From positions 310,001 to 374,000 of the forward strand of contig JARCOQ010000026.1 of NCBI GenBank assembly GCA_029207755.1: a DNA stretch of 64,000 bases, given 5' to 3'. The notes beneath the pieces were generated by a model. It was not told the DNA's origin, did not search any database, and saw only the letters and a program-made list of their open reading frames with translations. The position numbers and the translations under genes were made by a program. Below are positions 43,857-57,056 of the stretch, in pieces. The stretch comes from Chamaea fasciata (lineage: Eukaryota > Chordata > Aves > Passeriformes > Sylviidae). Numbering within the stretch: the stretch's first letter is position 1; the number at the start of each line of letters is the position of its first letter.

Positions 43857-43960
43857 ATAGAATCATGGAATGGCTTGGTTTGTAAGGGACCTTAAAGACT
43901 CTCATTCCACCCCTGCCATGGGCAGGGACACCTTCCACAGACCTGGGAAGTCCCACTGTA
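43857..43960 (-). mobile_element. CR1 LINE 3'-end fragment, antisense
   Basis: ATAGAATCATGGAATGGCTT, AAGGGACCTTAAAGACTCTC and GCCATGGGCAGGGACACCTT form the reverse complement of the CR1 3' end. The AGAATCAT terminus is on the left. Confidence 0.9.
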
Positions 43961-46810
43961 TGGGAAGTACCGAGCCCTGTGCGCTCGGTCACATGAGGAA
44001 GGGCAATGGTTGTGTTTTCCACCCATTTTCAACATCTGCAGAATCAGTTGCTGCTAAACACTGCAGGAATTCACAACGCTGCGTTGCGACACTTTTCGTT
44101 CTGATTCGTCCCTTCCTGACCTTGAGTGGGTTTTGCCATAGAAACCGACTCCTGGTTTAATCCCAAACTGAGTTAAAAACAAACCAGAGCCAACATCTCC
44201 CCACGAGAGCACGGCCAGCGTGTCCAGAGGGTGACTCTGAATCCCCCCCGTGTCCAGGGCCAAGCAGGAGCGTTATCGCAGCACTGGGGGAGAGCACACC
44301 GGGCACAAAGTTCTGGGCACTTTGGGGGTTTTGTTTCTTTTTAAGGAATGTGCTTCAGAACGTGAGGTTTGAGTGACAGAGCATGACCTGAGCTCGCAAG
44401 AGCCGCCTGACGCTGATCTCAGCTCCAGCTGCAGTTGTCACTGTTATCCCGGGGTGTGCTGGTGATGGTGGGATCAGACTTTCTGGGATTTACCTTCCAA
44501 AGCCTTGATTTCTGCACGATTTAAAGCCTGGAGGAGTGGGTACAGCAGCTCCCTTGTAGCCCACCTGACATGAGGTGGAGCCTTGCTGTGCTTTCTAAGT
44601 GTGGATTGTCAGAGGATAAAATTATAGCGGTGAACTCAGTGTAAAATTTCCCCTAAAGTATATATTTTCCACTGGTTCTAAAAAGAACTGTGATATTTTT
44701 CTTTCTTGTTTGGTAATGAGATCAAAAAGTAAAAGTCCCAAATTCCATTATTTTAATCTAACGAAATAAAACCTTTCTGGTGGCTCATGCCAGTATAAAA
44801 CTGGTTTCCCTATGACTAATGTGACACACCACACAGAAATGGTGTATTTTTGTGAGTTACAACTCAGAAGGTATTTGCAGACAGTGATTCATGACAAGGA
44901 ATACAACCCTTCTGATCAGTCCCAACCCAGTTTCTCAGCGTGCTTTGAATATATCTCATTCTTCAGGGCTGGTCTAGGAAAAGTTGATTTCATTCACCAA
45001 GGTTAGATAATCACAGTGTGTGGGTGGAGGGGTTAAAACTTCGGTGATTGCCTCATGTGCATTAAGTTACAGCAAGAAATCCCTCTCCTGGGTTTATTTT
45101 GTTATATTTTCGTGGTGATAGAAGAACAAAGGTTGGTAGGATTAATGTTTTTAAAAAATTCCAGTTTTCTGCGACAGATTGTAATAAAGAAGATTTCAGC
45201 AAGTGTTAAGACTTGGCTTTAATCCTTCCACATAGTTTCTCTCTGTGGGTTTTCTGGACTCAAAATGTTTAATAACTCTAAATGCAGGGTTTTGGGTTTG
45301 CCTCTGCTTGGTTTGATGATAATACTGAGCCCTTGGTCATTCAGCTGAGCAAAATACGTTGCTCATGAGTCAGTCACAAACCAGGAAAGGGATTGAATGG
45401 CGATTGTGTTTGCATGTGCTGTGGATAAAGTTCCTGCTGTCCTCATGCAGAATGGCACACCAGGAAAAAGCACTGCCAAAAGCTCCTTCTGAGGGTTCCA
45501 ACAGCCACAACGGGCCCTGTCCAGTGGCTCAGCTCTGCCCTTGCTCTTTTGTACAGATTCTGCAACAAATGCACAGGAAACAGCCCCAAAGTGACACACT
45601 GTGAAAACCCAGAAAGGCAAAATGCAGCTATTTTCCCAGCCTGTCTTCTGGTGTGTTACTGTTTTCAACAACACTCTGGCTGAAATGGGATCTCTAGTAA
45701 GAAATTTGTGTATTTGGGTGTTTACTCTCACTGTGCAAGGATAAATATTTGTGAGATCAGGGCCTTAGTTACCGCAGATTAACATTTATTTAAATACTTT
45801 AGGTATTTATAAACACAGGATTAAAAAAGGCGTGTGGCAATGGCTTCTGGGTAATAAGCAAATGACTGCTCAGAACAGAACCACCCTGGTGACATTTACT
45901 TCCTTTTGTATTTTTGCAACTCTGTGTAATAAAAAGACGTGTTGGCTCTTTTCTGAGGACAGGAGGCAGATCAGGCTTCACTGTGAAGGGAGTGCTTGCT
46001 AGAAGGTGATCAGATTCAGGCCTAATTCTCATTTATATGACATTTCTTTTTCCATCTGAAGGTTTGCAGGGTATTTTTTTCCCTGCCTGGGAGGCAGTGG
46101 GAGGGGAGGTCCCTTCCCAGAAGAACTTAAATGTGAACTTCCACATTATTTTCTCGAGTAAGCAGAGTGAGCTGTTAATCACATTCTCCATCCCAGCTCC
46201 TTCCCCACAGTAATGGGCCTGAGAAATAGTTCATCTAGATCCTACCCTAATTCCTGAAATTGTGGGAAAGCTCTCTGGTGTTAGGTTACTCCTGGAGAAG
46301 TGGTGGAGCTCAGATATCCAAAGTATGCATCTGCCAGGGGCTTTGATGAAGGAGCTCTAAAGCACCAGGGAGCTCGATGGATCTCTCACAGATGGTTCAG
46401 TGGTGACCTGCTCTGTTCCTTCAGTGCCTTCTCTGTCAACTCCTCCTCCACCGCAGCATCCCAGACTCTTTTTGGGGAGAAGTGGTGCTCTAAGGGATGC
46501 TGTCACGCTGGAGATGCCTGTGAGGCAGCAGCAGTTGGCATTGGCTCTTGAGGGCTGGAAGTTCTGCCTGGGAGGCTGTTGCTGTGTCAGTGCTTCAGGT
46601 GAGCTCTTCCCAGGTCACCTGTTTGTGAGGTTTGGGTTCTCCTGCGTTCCTGTTGGAGGCAGTGCACAGTCCAGAATGGGTCAGACACAGAGCCAGCCAC
46701 TAAATATGGTTTGTTCTCACTGCTGCTGTAAATCAAACCTAAACCATCAGTTATTAGTTTGGTTTATACTGAAAGTGCTCCATAAGAACTGAGGTATTCT
46801 CTTGCATTTG

Positions 46811-46875
46811 ATCATAGAACCCAGAACATTTTGGGTTGGAAGGGACCTTAAAGCTCATCTCATTCCTGTGCAGCA
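46811..46875 (-). mobile_element. CR1 LINE 3'-end fragment, antisense
   Basis: TCATAGAACCCAGAACATTT followed by GGGTTGGAAGGGACCTTAAA is the antisense CR1 tail, very short. Confidence 0.85.
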
Positions 46876-48119
46876 TGGAAAAGCAGGGAGAGCTCTTGCT
46901 CTGTGCTTGCCTCGTTCCCATGCTCTTCTCTTGCTGCACCTGGTACCTGGCCATGGTGGAGAGAGTACATGGAGTGTCTGGAGGCTGGGTGGTCCAGCGT
47001 GGCCCTTCCAAAGTCCTGTGACTTGTCTCCTTCATTCACTGATGTTCTCAGTGATGTTCCAGTGTGACCTGCCTCTTCCAAGCCTCCATTTCTCCCCGCT
47101 CATCAAACTGGGCTAATGACTGTGACCTTTTGTTTGTAAAGCAAAAGCAAAAGGATCAACAAAATACTGGAGCTTATTTACTATCATTACTGAAATGATG
47201 AGCAATGCCACTTTGCAGCACTTCAAAGAGGCTGTGCTCATAAGATGCTGGAAGTCCCTTGAGAGAGAAAATGTTTCAGATGGAAAAAGAGGAGCCGGAG
47301 TATTCCTCACGTTCTCCTCTCCTGAGTGTACTCGCTTGCAAGGCATGAAGGCACTACCCCCCTTCGGCCCTCTCCTCTCCCAGCTGGGCGCTTTAAAATA
47401 GTGCTGACAAAATTGGCTGGTTTTGGTGAAGGCGAAACTCGCTGGTGTCACTGCTCCAAGTTCTGCATAAATTGTTCCCATGCTGTGGAGTTGTGCAAAG
47501 TACTCTTGCTGACCTATTGTATTACCACTAATAAGATTGAATGTGGTTTTAATTTCTCATTTCCTCTTTCTCTGGATGCCCGTTTCCTACTACTTAAGAG
47601 TCTTAGTCCAGGTCTCTCTGTAGCAAAAGTCTCTTTCTGCCGCTCCGAGAATGAACGATGCTTTGCTTTCAGAGCGCTCCGCACTGGAGGGCTTTAAGTG
47701 GCATTCAGAGGAGGCTATCAGCCACAATATCTGATGTATTGGTGTGGCTGCAGTTCATGCATGGAGTGAAAAAAATGGGATTTAATTGGGAGGGAGGGGG
47801 AAGAGCGGCCTTGGCTGAATGGATGGGTGAAAGTTCCCCGACCACCCCTTAGCCCAGCAAAGAGTTGGTTGAGTGCTTGCCAGAGCGGAAGCGAGTTCCC
47901 TTTCAGGCACCCTGCCTTTGTCACCGTAAGAAAAAGCACACACGCACTGGTATGGGTTTGGCCTTGCAGCTGCAAAAAAAAACCAACCAGGCGAGAGAGA
48001 ACCATGCACACACCCAGATCCTGTTCTTTCAATACCAGCAGCTGTGGAGCCGGTGCTTTGCTGGAGGAAAGCGTCGAGCGATAAACACAGCTTGTGGAAA
48101 ACCTTTACCTTCTGTCTAG

Positions 48120-48340
48120 GGCAGCATGAAATCACTGGCCGCTTCCCTTCTGCAAGCTAAATTAAAAACGGCTGTAATTAACTTATACAAAATAGCCTTT
48201 TGGTTGCTATTGAGAATTCAATATTGTATCAAGGAGGTTACATCTAGGGGCTGGCTTCACATGAGAGGTTTCCATAAAGAGGCTTATTATAGACCTTGTG
48301 GTAAGCTTGGCTATAAAGGCCTGCATCCTTAGCATCCCTA
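48120..48340. promoter_or_regulatory. Candidate conserved non-coding element in WASF2 intron 1
   Basis: Non-repetitive AT-rich sequence with CTAAATTAAAAACGGCTG, AATTCAATATTGTATC and CTTATTATAGACC lies immediately upstream of a long CR1. It is proposed on composition only. Confidence 0.22.
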
Positions 48341-48385
48341 ATAAGGTCTAATCTCTCTTTTCCCAAAAAGATCAATTCCATAAAG

Positions 48386-48905
48386 TGATGATTCCCCCTC
48401 TACTCCGGAACCTGGTGCACTGCATCCAGCTCTGGGCCCCCAGCACAAGAAGGACCTGGAGCTGCTGGGGCAAGCCCAGAGGAGGCCATGGAGATGCTCT
48501 GAGGGCTGGAGCCGGGCTGGGAGAGCTGGGGGTGCTCACCTGGAGAAGAGAAGGCTCCCAGGGGAACCTTAGAGCCCCTTCCGAAGCCTAAAGGGGCTCC
48601 AGGGGAGCTGGAGAGGGACTTTGGGCAAGGGCCTGGAGGATGGTACAAGGGGGAATGGCTTCAAACTGAAGGAGCAGGTTTAAGCTAGATTTTGGGAAGA
48701 AATCCTTTCCTGTGAGGGTGGTGATGCCCTGGCACAGGGCTGCCCAGAGCAGCTGGGGCTGCCCCTTCTGTGGAAGTGTCCAAGGCCAGGCTGGACAGGG
48801 CTTGGAGCAACCTGGGACAGTGGAAGGTGTCCCTGCCCATGGCCGGGGGTGGGGTGAGATGGTTTTTAGGGCCTTTTCCAAGCCAAACCATTCTGGGGTT
48901 TTATG
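48386..48905 (+). mobile_element. CR1 LINE fragment (~520 bp)
   Basis: It starts within the 3' end of the CR1 coding region (GTGCACTGCATCCAGCTCTG, AGAAGGACCTGGAGCTGCTG) and runs through AGGAGCAGGTTTAAGC, GGACAGGGCTTGGAGCAACC and GGAAGGTGTCCCTGCCC to CCAAACCATTCTGGGG. It is 5'-truncated, in sense orientation with WASF2. Confidence 0.92.
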
Positions 48906-49789
48906 GTTTCAAACACCCTTGAATAGTTCTGGATGGTCCGGAGCCTGGAGTTTGCACTGGAGATTACATAAGGTGAGATCACTGCTGGGCTCAGAACACG
49001 CAAAATGGAAACAACTACAGTTTAAACTGAATATTTTTCTGCCTGTCCCAAGGAGATTTCACAGGCATCTGTCACCACAGCCAAGCTGAAACCTGACCCT
49101 GCTCTGTCAGACCAGGGGGGCTGATCGAAACAGTGGGGCCTTGCTGGAGTCTGCTGGAAGGTTGTTCAGTCCCGCTGGCTGCAGGGATGGAGAAAGTGAG
49201 TCCAGGGATTGTCATGCTGTTGAGCAAAACCAGAGGACTGCTCCTCGCAGCTTCCTGCAGCTCTGCCTGCAAATCCCACATGGCAGCCTGGGATCCTGGG
49301 CCGTGCCTGTGCACTGCACAGATGGCTTGTGCACACACAAACGCTGCATTCAGCATTTCTGTGGGATCAACTGGACACTGCCATGGAAGAGCTGGGTAAT
49401 CCCAGATGTGGAGCAGGGCCCCTTCTCCCCCAGCCCTGGTTCCTCTCCCCGCCCTTGAACAGGACAAACTGTAGGTGTGGAGGAAGAGTGCCTGGAAAAT
49501 CCCAGATACGTGATGGCTTTTGGTACTGGTGTGATGAGAAATGCCCGTCTTGCTGCGCTCCTGAGATCCCAAAAGCATATTCAGGCTCTTCATATGGCAT
49601 CGTGTTTATATATTTATTTTTTCCCTCCACAGTGGAAAGCCTGTGTATTATTTTGATTTTATTAAGGTGCTGTTTATAAACCATTTTGATTTAGATGCTC
49701 GGGGCCATTCTCTGGGTTTTTTGTGACCGAAATCCCAGCAGATAAAACACTTCTGGAAAATATCAGGGAGTCAATGTCTTTTTTTTTTT

Positions 49790-50000
49790 TTTCTCCCCTC
49801 ATGTCAAAGGTTGACTTAAAATATTAATGCTGCAAAGATTCATTTAAGATATTAAAACTGTTCAGGCAAGAATACATGTACATATTGTAATTACTTCCTT
49901 TTTCTTACAATTAAAGTAATTGGATTATATTTAATGAGCTATTTACATTTAATAATTAAGAAAAGACTTATCTTTCCAGTATTCCCCAAGTGCAGCAGAA
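49790..50000. promoter_or_regulatory. AT-rich candidate regulatory block in WASF2 intron 1
   Basis: About 200 bp with many TAAT cores: AAATATTAATGCTGC, TACATATTGTAATTAC, ACAATTAAAGTAATTGG and CATTTAATAATTAAG. It is non-repetitive and non-coding. It may be a homeodomain-type enhancer or simply AT-rich DNA. Confidence 0.25.
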
Positions 50001-50599
50001 GGGTGGGGGCACTCAGAGCTGTGATATAATTATCTAGGCGTGAGTTGAAACTGAAAGAGCAGTTGAGCTCTATAGAAAACACTTGGAACTGGTTTGTTCC
50101 TACTCTTTCATTAATCAAAATAGTTTAGTGTGTGGCAAAGAAGGGAAGGCTGAGCTTAGCTGCAAATGAGACAGAGTTTATCTGCTGAAAGGGAAGGTTA
50201 AAATATGCTCGAACTTAACGAATAAGTCATTTAGGGGGAAAAAAGCACACCCTCTCTTTCCATATTAATTACCGAGCGCTGCCCAGGAATGGGAATGTGC
50301 TGCTGTATTGTGAGCTGGGCTTTGTTAGTGCGACAGACACAAGCCTTTCCTCTGGCTGGGGAGGCTGCTGGGAAGCAGAGGCAGCAAAGCCGCTGTGCTC
50401 ATTAGCGGGAATTCAGGCCGGGGTGGAGGGAGGGAGGCAGCGCCGGGCCGCTGCAGCGTCCCCGCAGCCAGAGGCTCCTGCAGGACCTCCGCGACGAGCT
50501 CTGGGCTGGGGCACTGCCTCCCCACCTGCATCGTGTCCCTTCTAGCCCAGACCCTTTGGAGCGAACTCAGCCCTGTTACAGGCTGAGGCTTGGAAAATT

Positions 50600-51070
50600 C
50601 TGCCCCTCTGTTGCGCCCTGGTGACCTCCAGTGCTGCCTCCTGCTCTGGGGTGCTCAGCACGGGAGGGATGTGCACCTGTTGGAGCGAGTCCAGAGGTGC
50701 TCCAAAGCTGCAGCCCCTCTGCTTTGGGGACAGGCTGGGAGAGCTGGCAGTGTCCAGCCTGGAGAAGGCCCCAGGGAGACCCATTCCAGTGCCTAAAGGG
50801 GCTCCAAGAGAGCTGAAGGGGGACTTGGGGCAAGGGGCAATGGCTTCCCACCGCCAGAGGGCAGGGTTAGGTGGGAAATTGGGAAGGAATTGTTCCCTGG
50901 GAGGGTGTGATGCCCTGGCACAGGGTGCCCAGAGCAGCTTGGCTGCCCCGTCCCTGGCAGTGTGGGAACAGCCTGGGACGGTGGAAGGTGTCCCTGCCCA
51001 CGGCAGGGGGTGGCATGAGATGCTTTTAAGGCCCTTTCCAACCCAAACCATTCTAGGATTGTGGGATTCT
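50600..51070 (+). mobile_element. CR1 LINE fragment (~470 bp)
   Basis: It has the same layout as the 48.4-kb copy: TTGGAGCGAGTCCAGAGG, AGGCTGGGAGAGCTGGCAG, GAAGGTGTCCCTGCCCACGG, GCCCTTTCCAACCCAAACC and ATTCTAGGATTGTGGG. It is 5'-truncated and sense to WASF2. Confidence 0.92.
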
Positions 51071-52841
51071 AGGGCTGAAACCTGCCCAGGCCCTTCCCTA
51101 CATGCTCCTGAAATGTTTTAGAACCTATTGTGGGTGTTCAGTACCCAAGTACACCAGAGCTACCTGTTGATTCATGCTCGTGATGCCACTGCGTTGTCAC
51201 TGACCTTGTATCCTTGCCCAAATTCTTCACAGGTTTAGTAGAGAGCATTCTGCTCCCTTTGCTGCTCCTGTTTCCTAGGAAGCAACAAAGCCAGAGCTCT
51301 TGTGGTGCTGAAGGAGTCCTGCCTCTCTCTCCTGGTGTATACCCTCACAGCAAAGACCTTGAAACCTTTCTGTTCTGGAGCTTTAATTCCTGTTTAATCA
51401 ATAGTTCTGTATTCTGAGAATCAAATCCCTGTGACAGCTCTCTTTAATTGAGCTAAACTGCCTTTCTCTTGTCACGTCTCTTCTAGAGTTTTATTTAAAT
51501 GCATTTGTTCTGCCTGTATCCTAGTCAGGTATTGATAGGAACACCAGGTGACCCTCTTTGTTTAACTTGTTTTTCAGCTAAATGAATGGAAACATTAATT
51601 AGTGCAATGGTTTGTTTTGTAGGAATTAAAAAAAAAAAAAGTCTAGGTCAAACTGCTGGCTCTATTAGCACTCCAGCAGAAGCCAGGAGGATCTGTATGT
51701 TCCCCATTAGTGACACCCCCATCCTTCCACCCCCAGACAGATTTGACAACAGCTCTGAGCGAGTCCCTCTCCAGGAGAGCAGCCTGGTATTTATTCCAGC
51801 AAGATCATCTTCAGCAAAGCTGATAACAAAAAGTTTAAAAGGAAGAGCCAAATTTTCAGTCACACCTGTGCAATCCCCTTGAGGGCAGTAAATGATGATG
51901 ATAATGCATGAGCCAGACAAAAAAACCTGCAGAAAATGGCTTTCTGAGCCTCTTTTGCATTTTTCAGAGCCAGCAGACTGGAGGGGGGGGGGGGAGAAAG
52001 AAAAAGGCAGGGGAGGAAAAAAAAGGTGTATTTTTACTCTGGGATTGGAGCAGGCTGGATGTTTGTTGTCTCAAGGACTCCACGCTGTACAATCCTCGTT
52101 GTGCTGCGGGATCAGGACTGACGTTCCCAGCGTTGGAACATTGCTGTGCAAAAGGGCAGTGCTGCTCTTGCCCCACATTATTGCCCAAACATCCTCTTTC
52201 ATAAGGCTGGCAGATCGAGCCTGCAGAGTTCTCCACTCGGTGACTGAAGTGCGTTATTAATACACAGAGGGGTTGTGGATGTGGATTTTTGTGATCAGCT
52301 AAGTGCGTTCTCCCAAAGGTCCTGGATTTTCGGTAGATCCTGCTTTAGGAGAGCTTTTGTGTGATGGTGGGTGAAAACACAGCGTGTGCTTCCCACCCCA
52401 CCGGCTGCTGAGAGGTGGTGGGCACTGTGTTCCGCTGTGCCCGGGGGGGTCTTACCCATCCGTCTCCCCCGTGGTTTTTTGGGAGAATAGACCACTGTGA
52501 AAGGAGGCAGCCCTGCAGCTGCCCTTCACTGCTGACTCCTGCTCAGCTGCTGGCAGGCTGGGCTGGTAATGACAGATGAGCCTGTGATGCGTTTTTGGGA
52601 ATGAATACTTGTTACAGCTGGCGGGATGGAGTAGTTTGTGGCATCACATGGCAGTTTGCTCTATAATTTCGCTCCCTATTGCTCGGATGCAGCACTGATT
52701 GCTGGGTCTCTCTCTGAGCGTGGAACTGGAGCATTTCTGATTGCCGCATCCCACTTCTCTGTGGCTGCATTGTGAGCTTGGATATAGCCCTGAGCACTCA
52801 GCAGAGCCTTCTGCTGATTTTTTTTTCCCCCTCAGTTCTCC

Positions 52842-52858
52842 CTGTGTGTGTGTGTGTG
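52842..52858 (+). repeat. (TG)n microsatellite
   Basis: A short pure GT/TG run after CTCCCTG. Confidence 0.8.
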
Positions 52859-55800
52859 GCTGCTGCTTCCCTTTCTGCAAGTCTTTTGGGGTTACATAAA
52901 AGCCAGTCTCTTTCTGGCCATTACAGCTACATGGGGGAGTAGTTACTGCTGAGAGAAGCTTGAAATTTGAAGCAGAGTTGTCACAGACATTAGAAAGAAC
53001 AGTCGGTCTGCGTTGGCAAGCTACTGAGTTAAGTCTTATTTCATACTGATGGGAATTTCAGATCTGATTATCTCCTTTCCCCCTCATTCCCAAACCTGCT
53101 GGTGTGTCTGGTCCCCTGATGGGCACTCCTAGAGGCGGCTCTCCAAAGTGCTTAGCTGAAGGCTTGGTCTCCTTGGCTGTGCTGCCTGTTTGTGTCCAGG
53201 CAGAGGATTTTGAAAGCCCTGCCGAGGGCAAGGTGGTTGCTCACCCTGACGTACTTGGAAATCAAGCCTAAATTCCCTTCCCTTCCCCAAAAAAAGCTCT
53301 CTGCCCTCCTTAGGTGCTTTGTGCTACAGCAGACACTGTGACAGATGATCTCACTGCTGGGGTCCAGATTTATTTGCAGATGGTCCCTGATCTAAGAGGT
53401 TGTGTGTCACATTGAGTGGGGAATTACCCAGGTGACTCCCAGTAACGCTATGCTAACTGGTCAAATACCAGTGAGGAGAACCTTGCCAGATCTCTCCCTC
53501 CAACTCACCTGTTATTTACAGCTCTTTGTGTGCCTTGCATCCGCAGGGCTCGCCTTGGAGTCCTGCCTGCCTTCTCTGCACCACCACAGTGACTGTGCTA
53601 TCTGCCTGCTATACAAAAAAAAACCCAAAAAACGAGTCTGGTTCCTCTCTTGCTGTGCAGTGCTGTTTTCTGCTCTGCTCCAAACCACTTGTTAAGGAGT
53701 ATTTGCTCTGAGTTGCTGTTTTCAGTTGACCGAACTCGCCTTGGAAAGCAAATACTCAATCCTAAAACACCCCTGTATTGCTTCTCAATAGTTGTAATCA
53801 AAGTCTGTCTCCTTTATTGTTCCAAACAATTGTTCAATTTTACTGTGCCAGCCCTATTTATTAAAAATAGTCAATAAGACGCAGCTTTGTGCGAGGGGTT
53901 TATGGACTGGCAGTTCTTGTTTGAAACAAACCAATTGTACTTGATTCTAATCCAGAACTGGGATTCCTGAGTGATCTGCTGCAGCAGAGCTCATGGGGAG
54001 AGCGGTCGATGGCTTGCTGATAAGAAATCTTGGAGCAGCAGTCTTATCTTGGATTTACCTCGGCTTTGCTTAAAGTGCTGGATTCCGAAAGGCAGGAATT
54101 GCAAGTCACACGTTTTTTCCCCCTTTTGGAGCCTGTGTTGGGCCACGCTTTTTCCCCAGTGCCCAAGAGTATTTGCAGAACTAATTGCCAAAGTCAGAAT
54201 CCTCTTAAAAGCTGGTGAGCAGGACGTTCAAGGTGAGAGCTTCTTGTGGCGGGAGCAGGGTGTCAGATCAGCAGCCACGGGAAGAAGCCCTACTCATGGA
54301 TCCTGTTTTCTTGGAAAAACATGAGGCATTCAAGATCACAATGTGTGCAGCGAGAGGAGAGGAGTTGTCGGGAAGGATGACGGGGAGCAAAACCCCGGTG
54401 AATCCTGGAAACAAGGTGCCAGTTGAGGCTGGAAGATCAGTAGGAATGGAGGAGCAGTGAGTTCAGCTTCCAGAGTTTTTTTGTGCTCAGCAAACTTGTT
54501 TCATGGCTGGAGCGGGCCAGGGCTCGGCAGCGCCTGCGTAAGCGTTTTGGGAGAGGGGAAATTATGAGGCATCCTGGCAATGCCCGGGTGTAGGTGGGGC
54601 AGCAAGGGGAAAGGAGCTGCAGGGCAAAGCTGGGCTTTTCAGATGGTTTGGCTTTTAGTCACTGCCATCACAACATCATCAAGGCTCTTGGAGCCTTCTG
54701 CCTTTCAAGTCATGACTTGGAGGCTTCAGAGGAAGTGCTTGGGAGCAGGTGGGAAGGGTCTGGTTCAAGTGGGAGAGGAAAATCATTTGTTTCCTTGTTT
54801 TTAAGAAGGTGTGAAACACAGTGGTTGGGGGGATGAGTCTTTTGAAGGTGGATTGATGCAGCAGGGTTTGTGGATTTTCCTTTCGGCTCTTCCAGCAAGC
54901 AGAGATCACTGAACTTCTTTCCTCGCACTGTGTTTCAATTTGATGCCTTTCTTTGTTTTCCATATTCATTAGAAATCTGTTGCAGAGTTTTCTGTTTCTA
55001 GAGGCAGTTTCCTTTTACTTCTAACATACTTGATCTCCTCTCTTGTTACACTGGGATCAGGGCACCTCCTCTGTGCCCATGTCATTCTTGCAGCTTCTTT
55101 AAAAAGTGTTTGCACCCCAAAATTCTACACCCCTGAAGCAAATCTAATCTCCAGCATTCATAAGCAAATGGAAACGCTTATGTTTGCCCCAAAGATAAGG
55201 ATTTTTGGCCTTGCAATTCATTTAAGTTGCATCTGAATGGTAGGATTTAGTTATGATACATGGTCTGCGGTCACTGTGTGACAGTGACTAATGCCTGATG
55301 ACCAGGCTGCCCAGCCGGGTGGGATTCTGCTGTGCTGTCATGCCCTGAGCACGGCAAGGGAAGCGGTCCTGGATGGCCCGTGCTTGGCACTGCGCTGTCA
55401 GTGGCCCCCTTCATGACTCTGTTAAAGAATAACAGCACAAGCCTCCCAGAAAGCTTCTCCTGCTCTCTCCCTTCTTTCCTTTACTGTGTCTCCTCCCTGC
55501 CCCCAGCTGATGCCTCGTGTTGCCTCCCATGTTTTGCTTCCTCTTCCCCCTTCCCCCTTTGCTCTCATACCTTGTCCCCTCTCCACACCTGGTTTTCTGC
55601 CCTACCTGACTCCTGCTTTTGAAATACACCACTTATTTTCCAATCCACACTATTAATCTTTGTCCCACCTACTCATGAGGCATGAAGGTTTTACAGGAGC
55701 CCATTAGCTGTTATCTCTATCCCTACTCTCCAAACACTCCAGGAAAAAGCAAGGTCTTACAGTGTTCTTGTGGGGGCATCACCTGCTCTTCTCGCAGGTC

Positions 55801-56967
55801 CCAGATTTCCATCGTAAAATCTTGAAGCTCCTCATCCTTCTGCTCGCAAGAGAGGAATTTTTGCTTTAAAATGCCTCTTATCCAAAAGCTGCTGGGGAGA
55901 GCAGGGTGGTTGTGCGCAGCCCATCCTGCCCTTCCTGCCTTGATCAGCTCTGATGCTCCACAGGGTTAATTTAATCCCTTAGTTTGCTGGAGCCTGGCTG
56001 GGTTTAGGGGCAGCAGAGCTGTCCCCGTGGCCTTGGGAAGCGCTGCTGTGATCATGAGGGCAAAACTCTCCTTCTGCAGTGGAGTGTGGCTGGGAGGGTG
56101 GGGGTGGCTGCCAGGATGAGCTGGGCTATAAAGGGAGTCTTTTTCTTAGCCTTTATCTCTGCTGTCTTGCACCGGTGCAAATTTGTGCTCTACATGTGCT
56201 CTACCTTCATTTTTCTTGTAAGAAAAGCGCTTCTCACCAACAGTCCTTGCTTTTACTTTCAAAACATGTTTTGAAGGCAAACACTTTTGGGGTGTCTGTA
56301 TACAGGCAATGTATTCAGAGCCTTTTTTTGTTGGTATTTGAGGCACTGCTCCCATTTTCTGCCCTGTTTTCCCCATCCTTGCAGAGATCAGTGTTACCTG
56401 CATTTATCCAGGCGTGCTACCCGTCATCTTGGGGGCTTTTTGTCTCCTCTTATACAGTAGGCTCACATCTCATCCCCCACTTCCAGGCTTATTTTTCCTC
56501 TTGCTGTTTTCCTTCTGTCTGTCCTCCACCTTGGAAGGTTTCCAGCCAGGCTGTCCACTCCAGCTCTGCAGATCCCACCGTGTGTGCTCCCTGGCCGAGC
56601 CCTGGGGAAGCACAGGGGAGAAGCTGGATGCAGGCAGCCTGCAAATGCTGCCTTGTTTATGAGAGCTGCTTGTTGGTGCAGACTGCAGTCTGGGGGGAGC
56701 TGGGAAAGTTTGTCTGGCATGAAGCACTAAAGCTGAAAAAAGATTGTAGGGCTTGGGCTGGAATCGATAAAACACAGGGTGTTGGGAAGGGAAGGTCAGA
56801 GCCCTTCCTTAGTTCACCCTGTTCTTTAAATATCCCAGCAGTTACCCGTGGCTGCAGTGGACACAGGGAAAAACAACACAGACTCGATCCTCAGAGGGTC
56901 TTGCTTTTATTTATTTGGATGCAGACCTGGCTCCCCTCTTCCATAAAGTGTTCGGTTTTGGGGACCC

Positions 56968-57056
56968 TTTCTGTGCAGCCTGGTCTCGTGGCAGGAGGTT
57001 GGAACAGGATGAGCTTTAAGGTCCTTTCCAACCCAAATCATCCTGGCATCCTGAGA
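56968..57056 (+). mobile_element. CR1 LINE 3'-end fragment
   Basis: CAGCCTGGTCTCGTGGCAGG, GAGCTTTAAGGTCCTTTCC and AACCCAAATCATCC belong to a CR1 tail in + orientation. Confidence 0.88.
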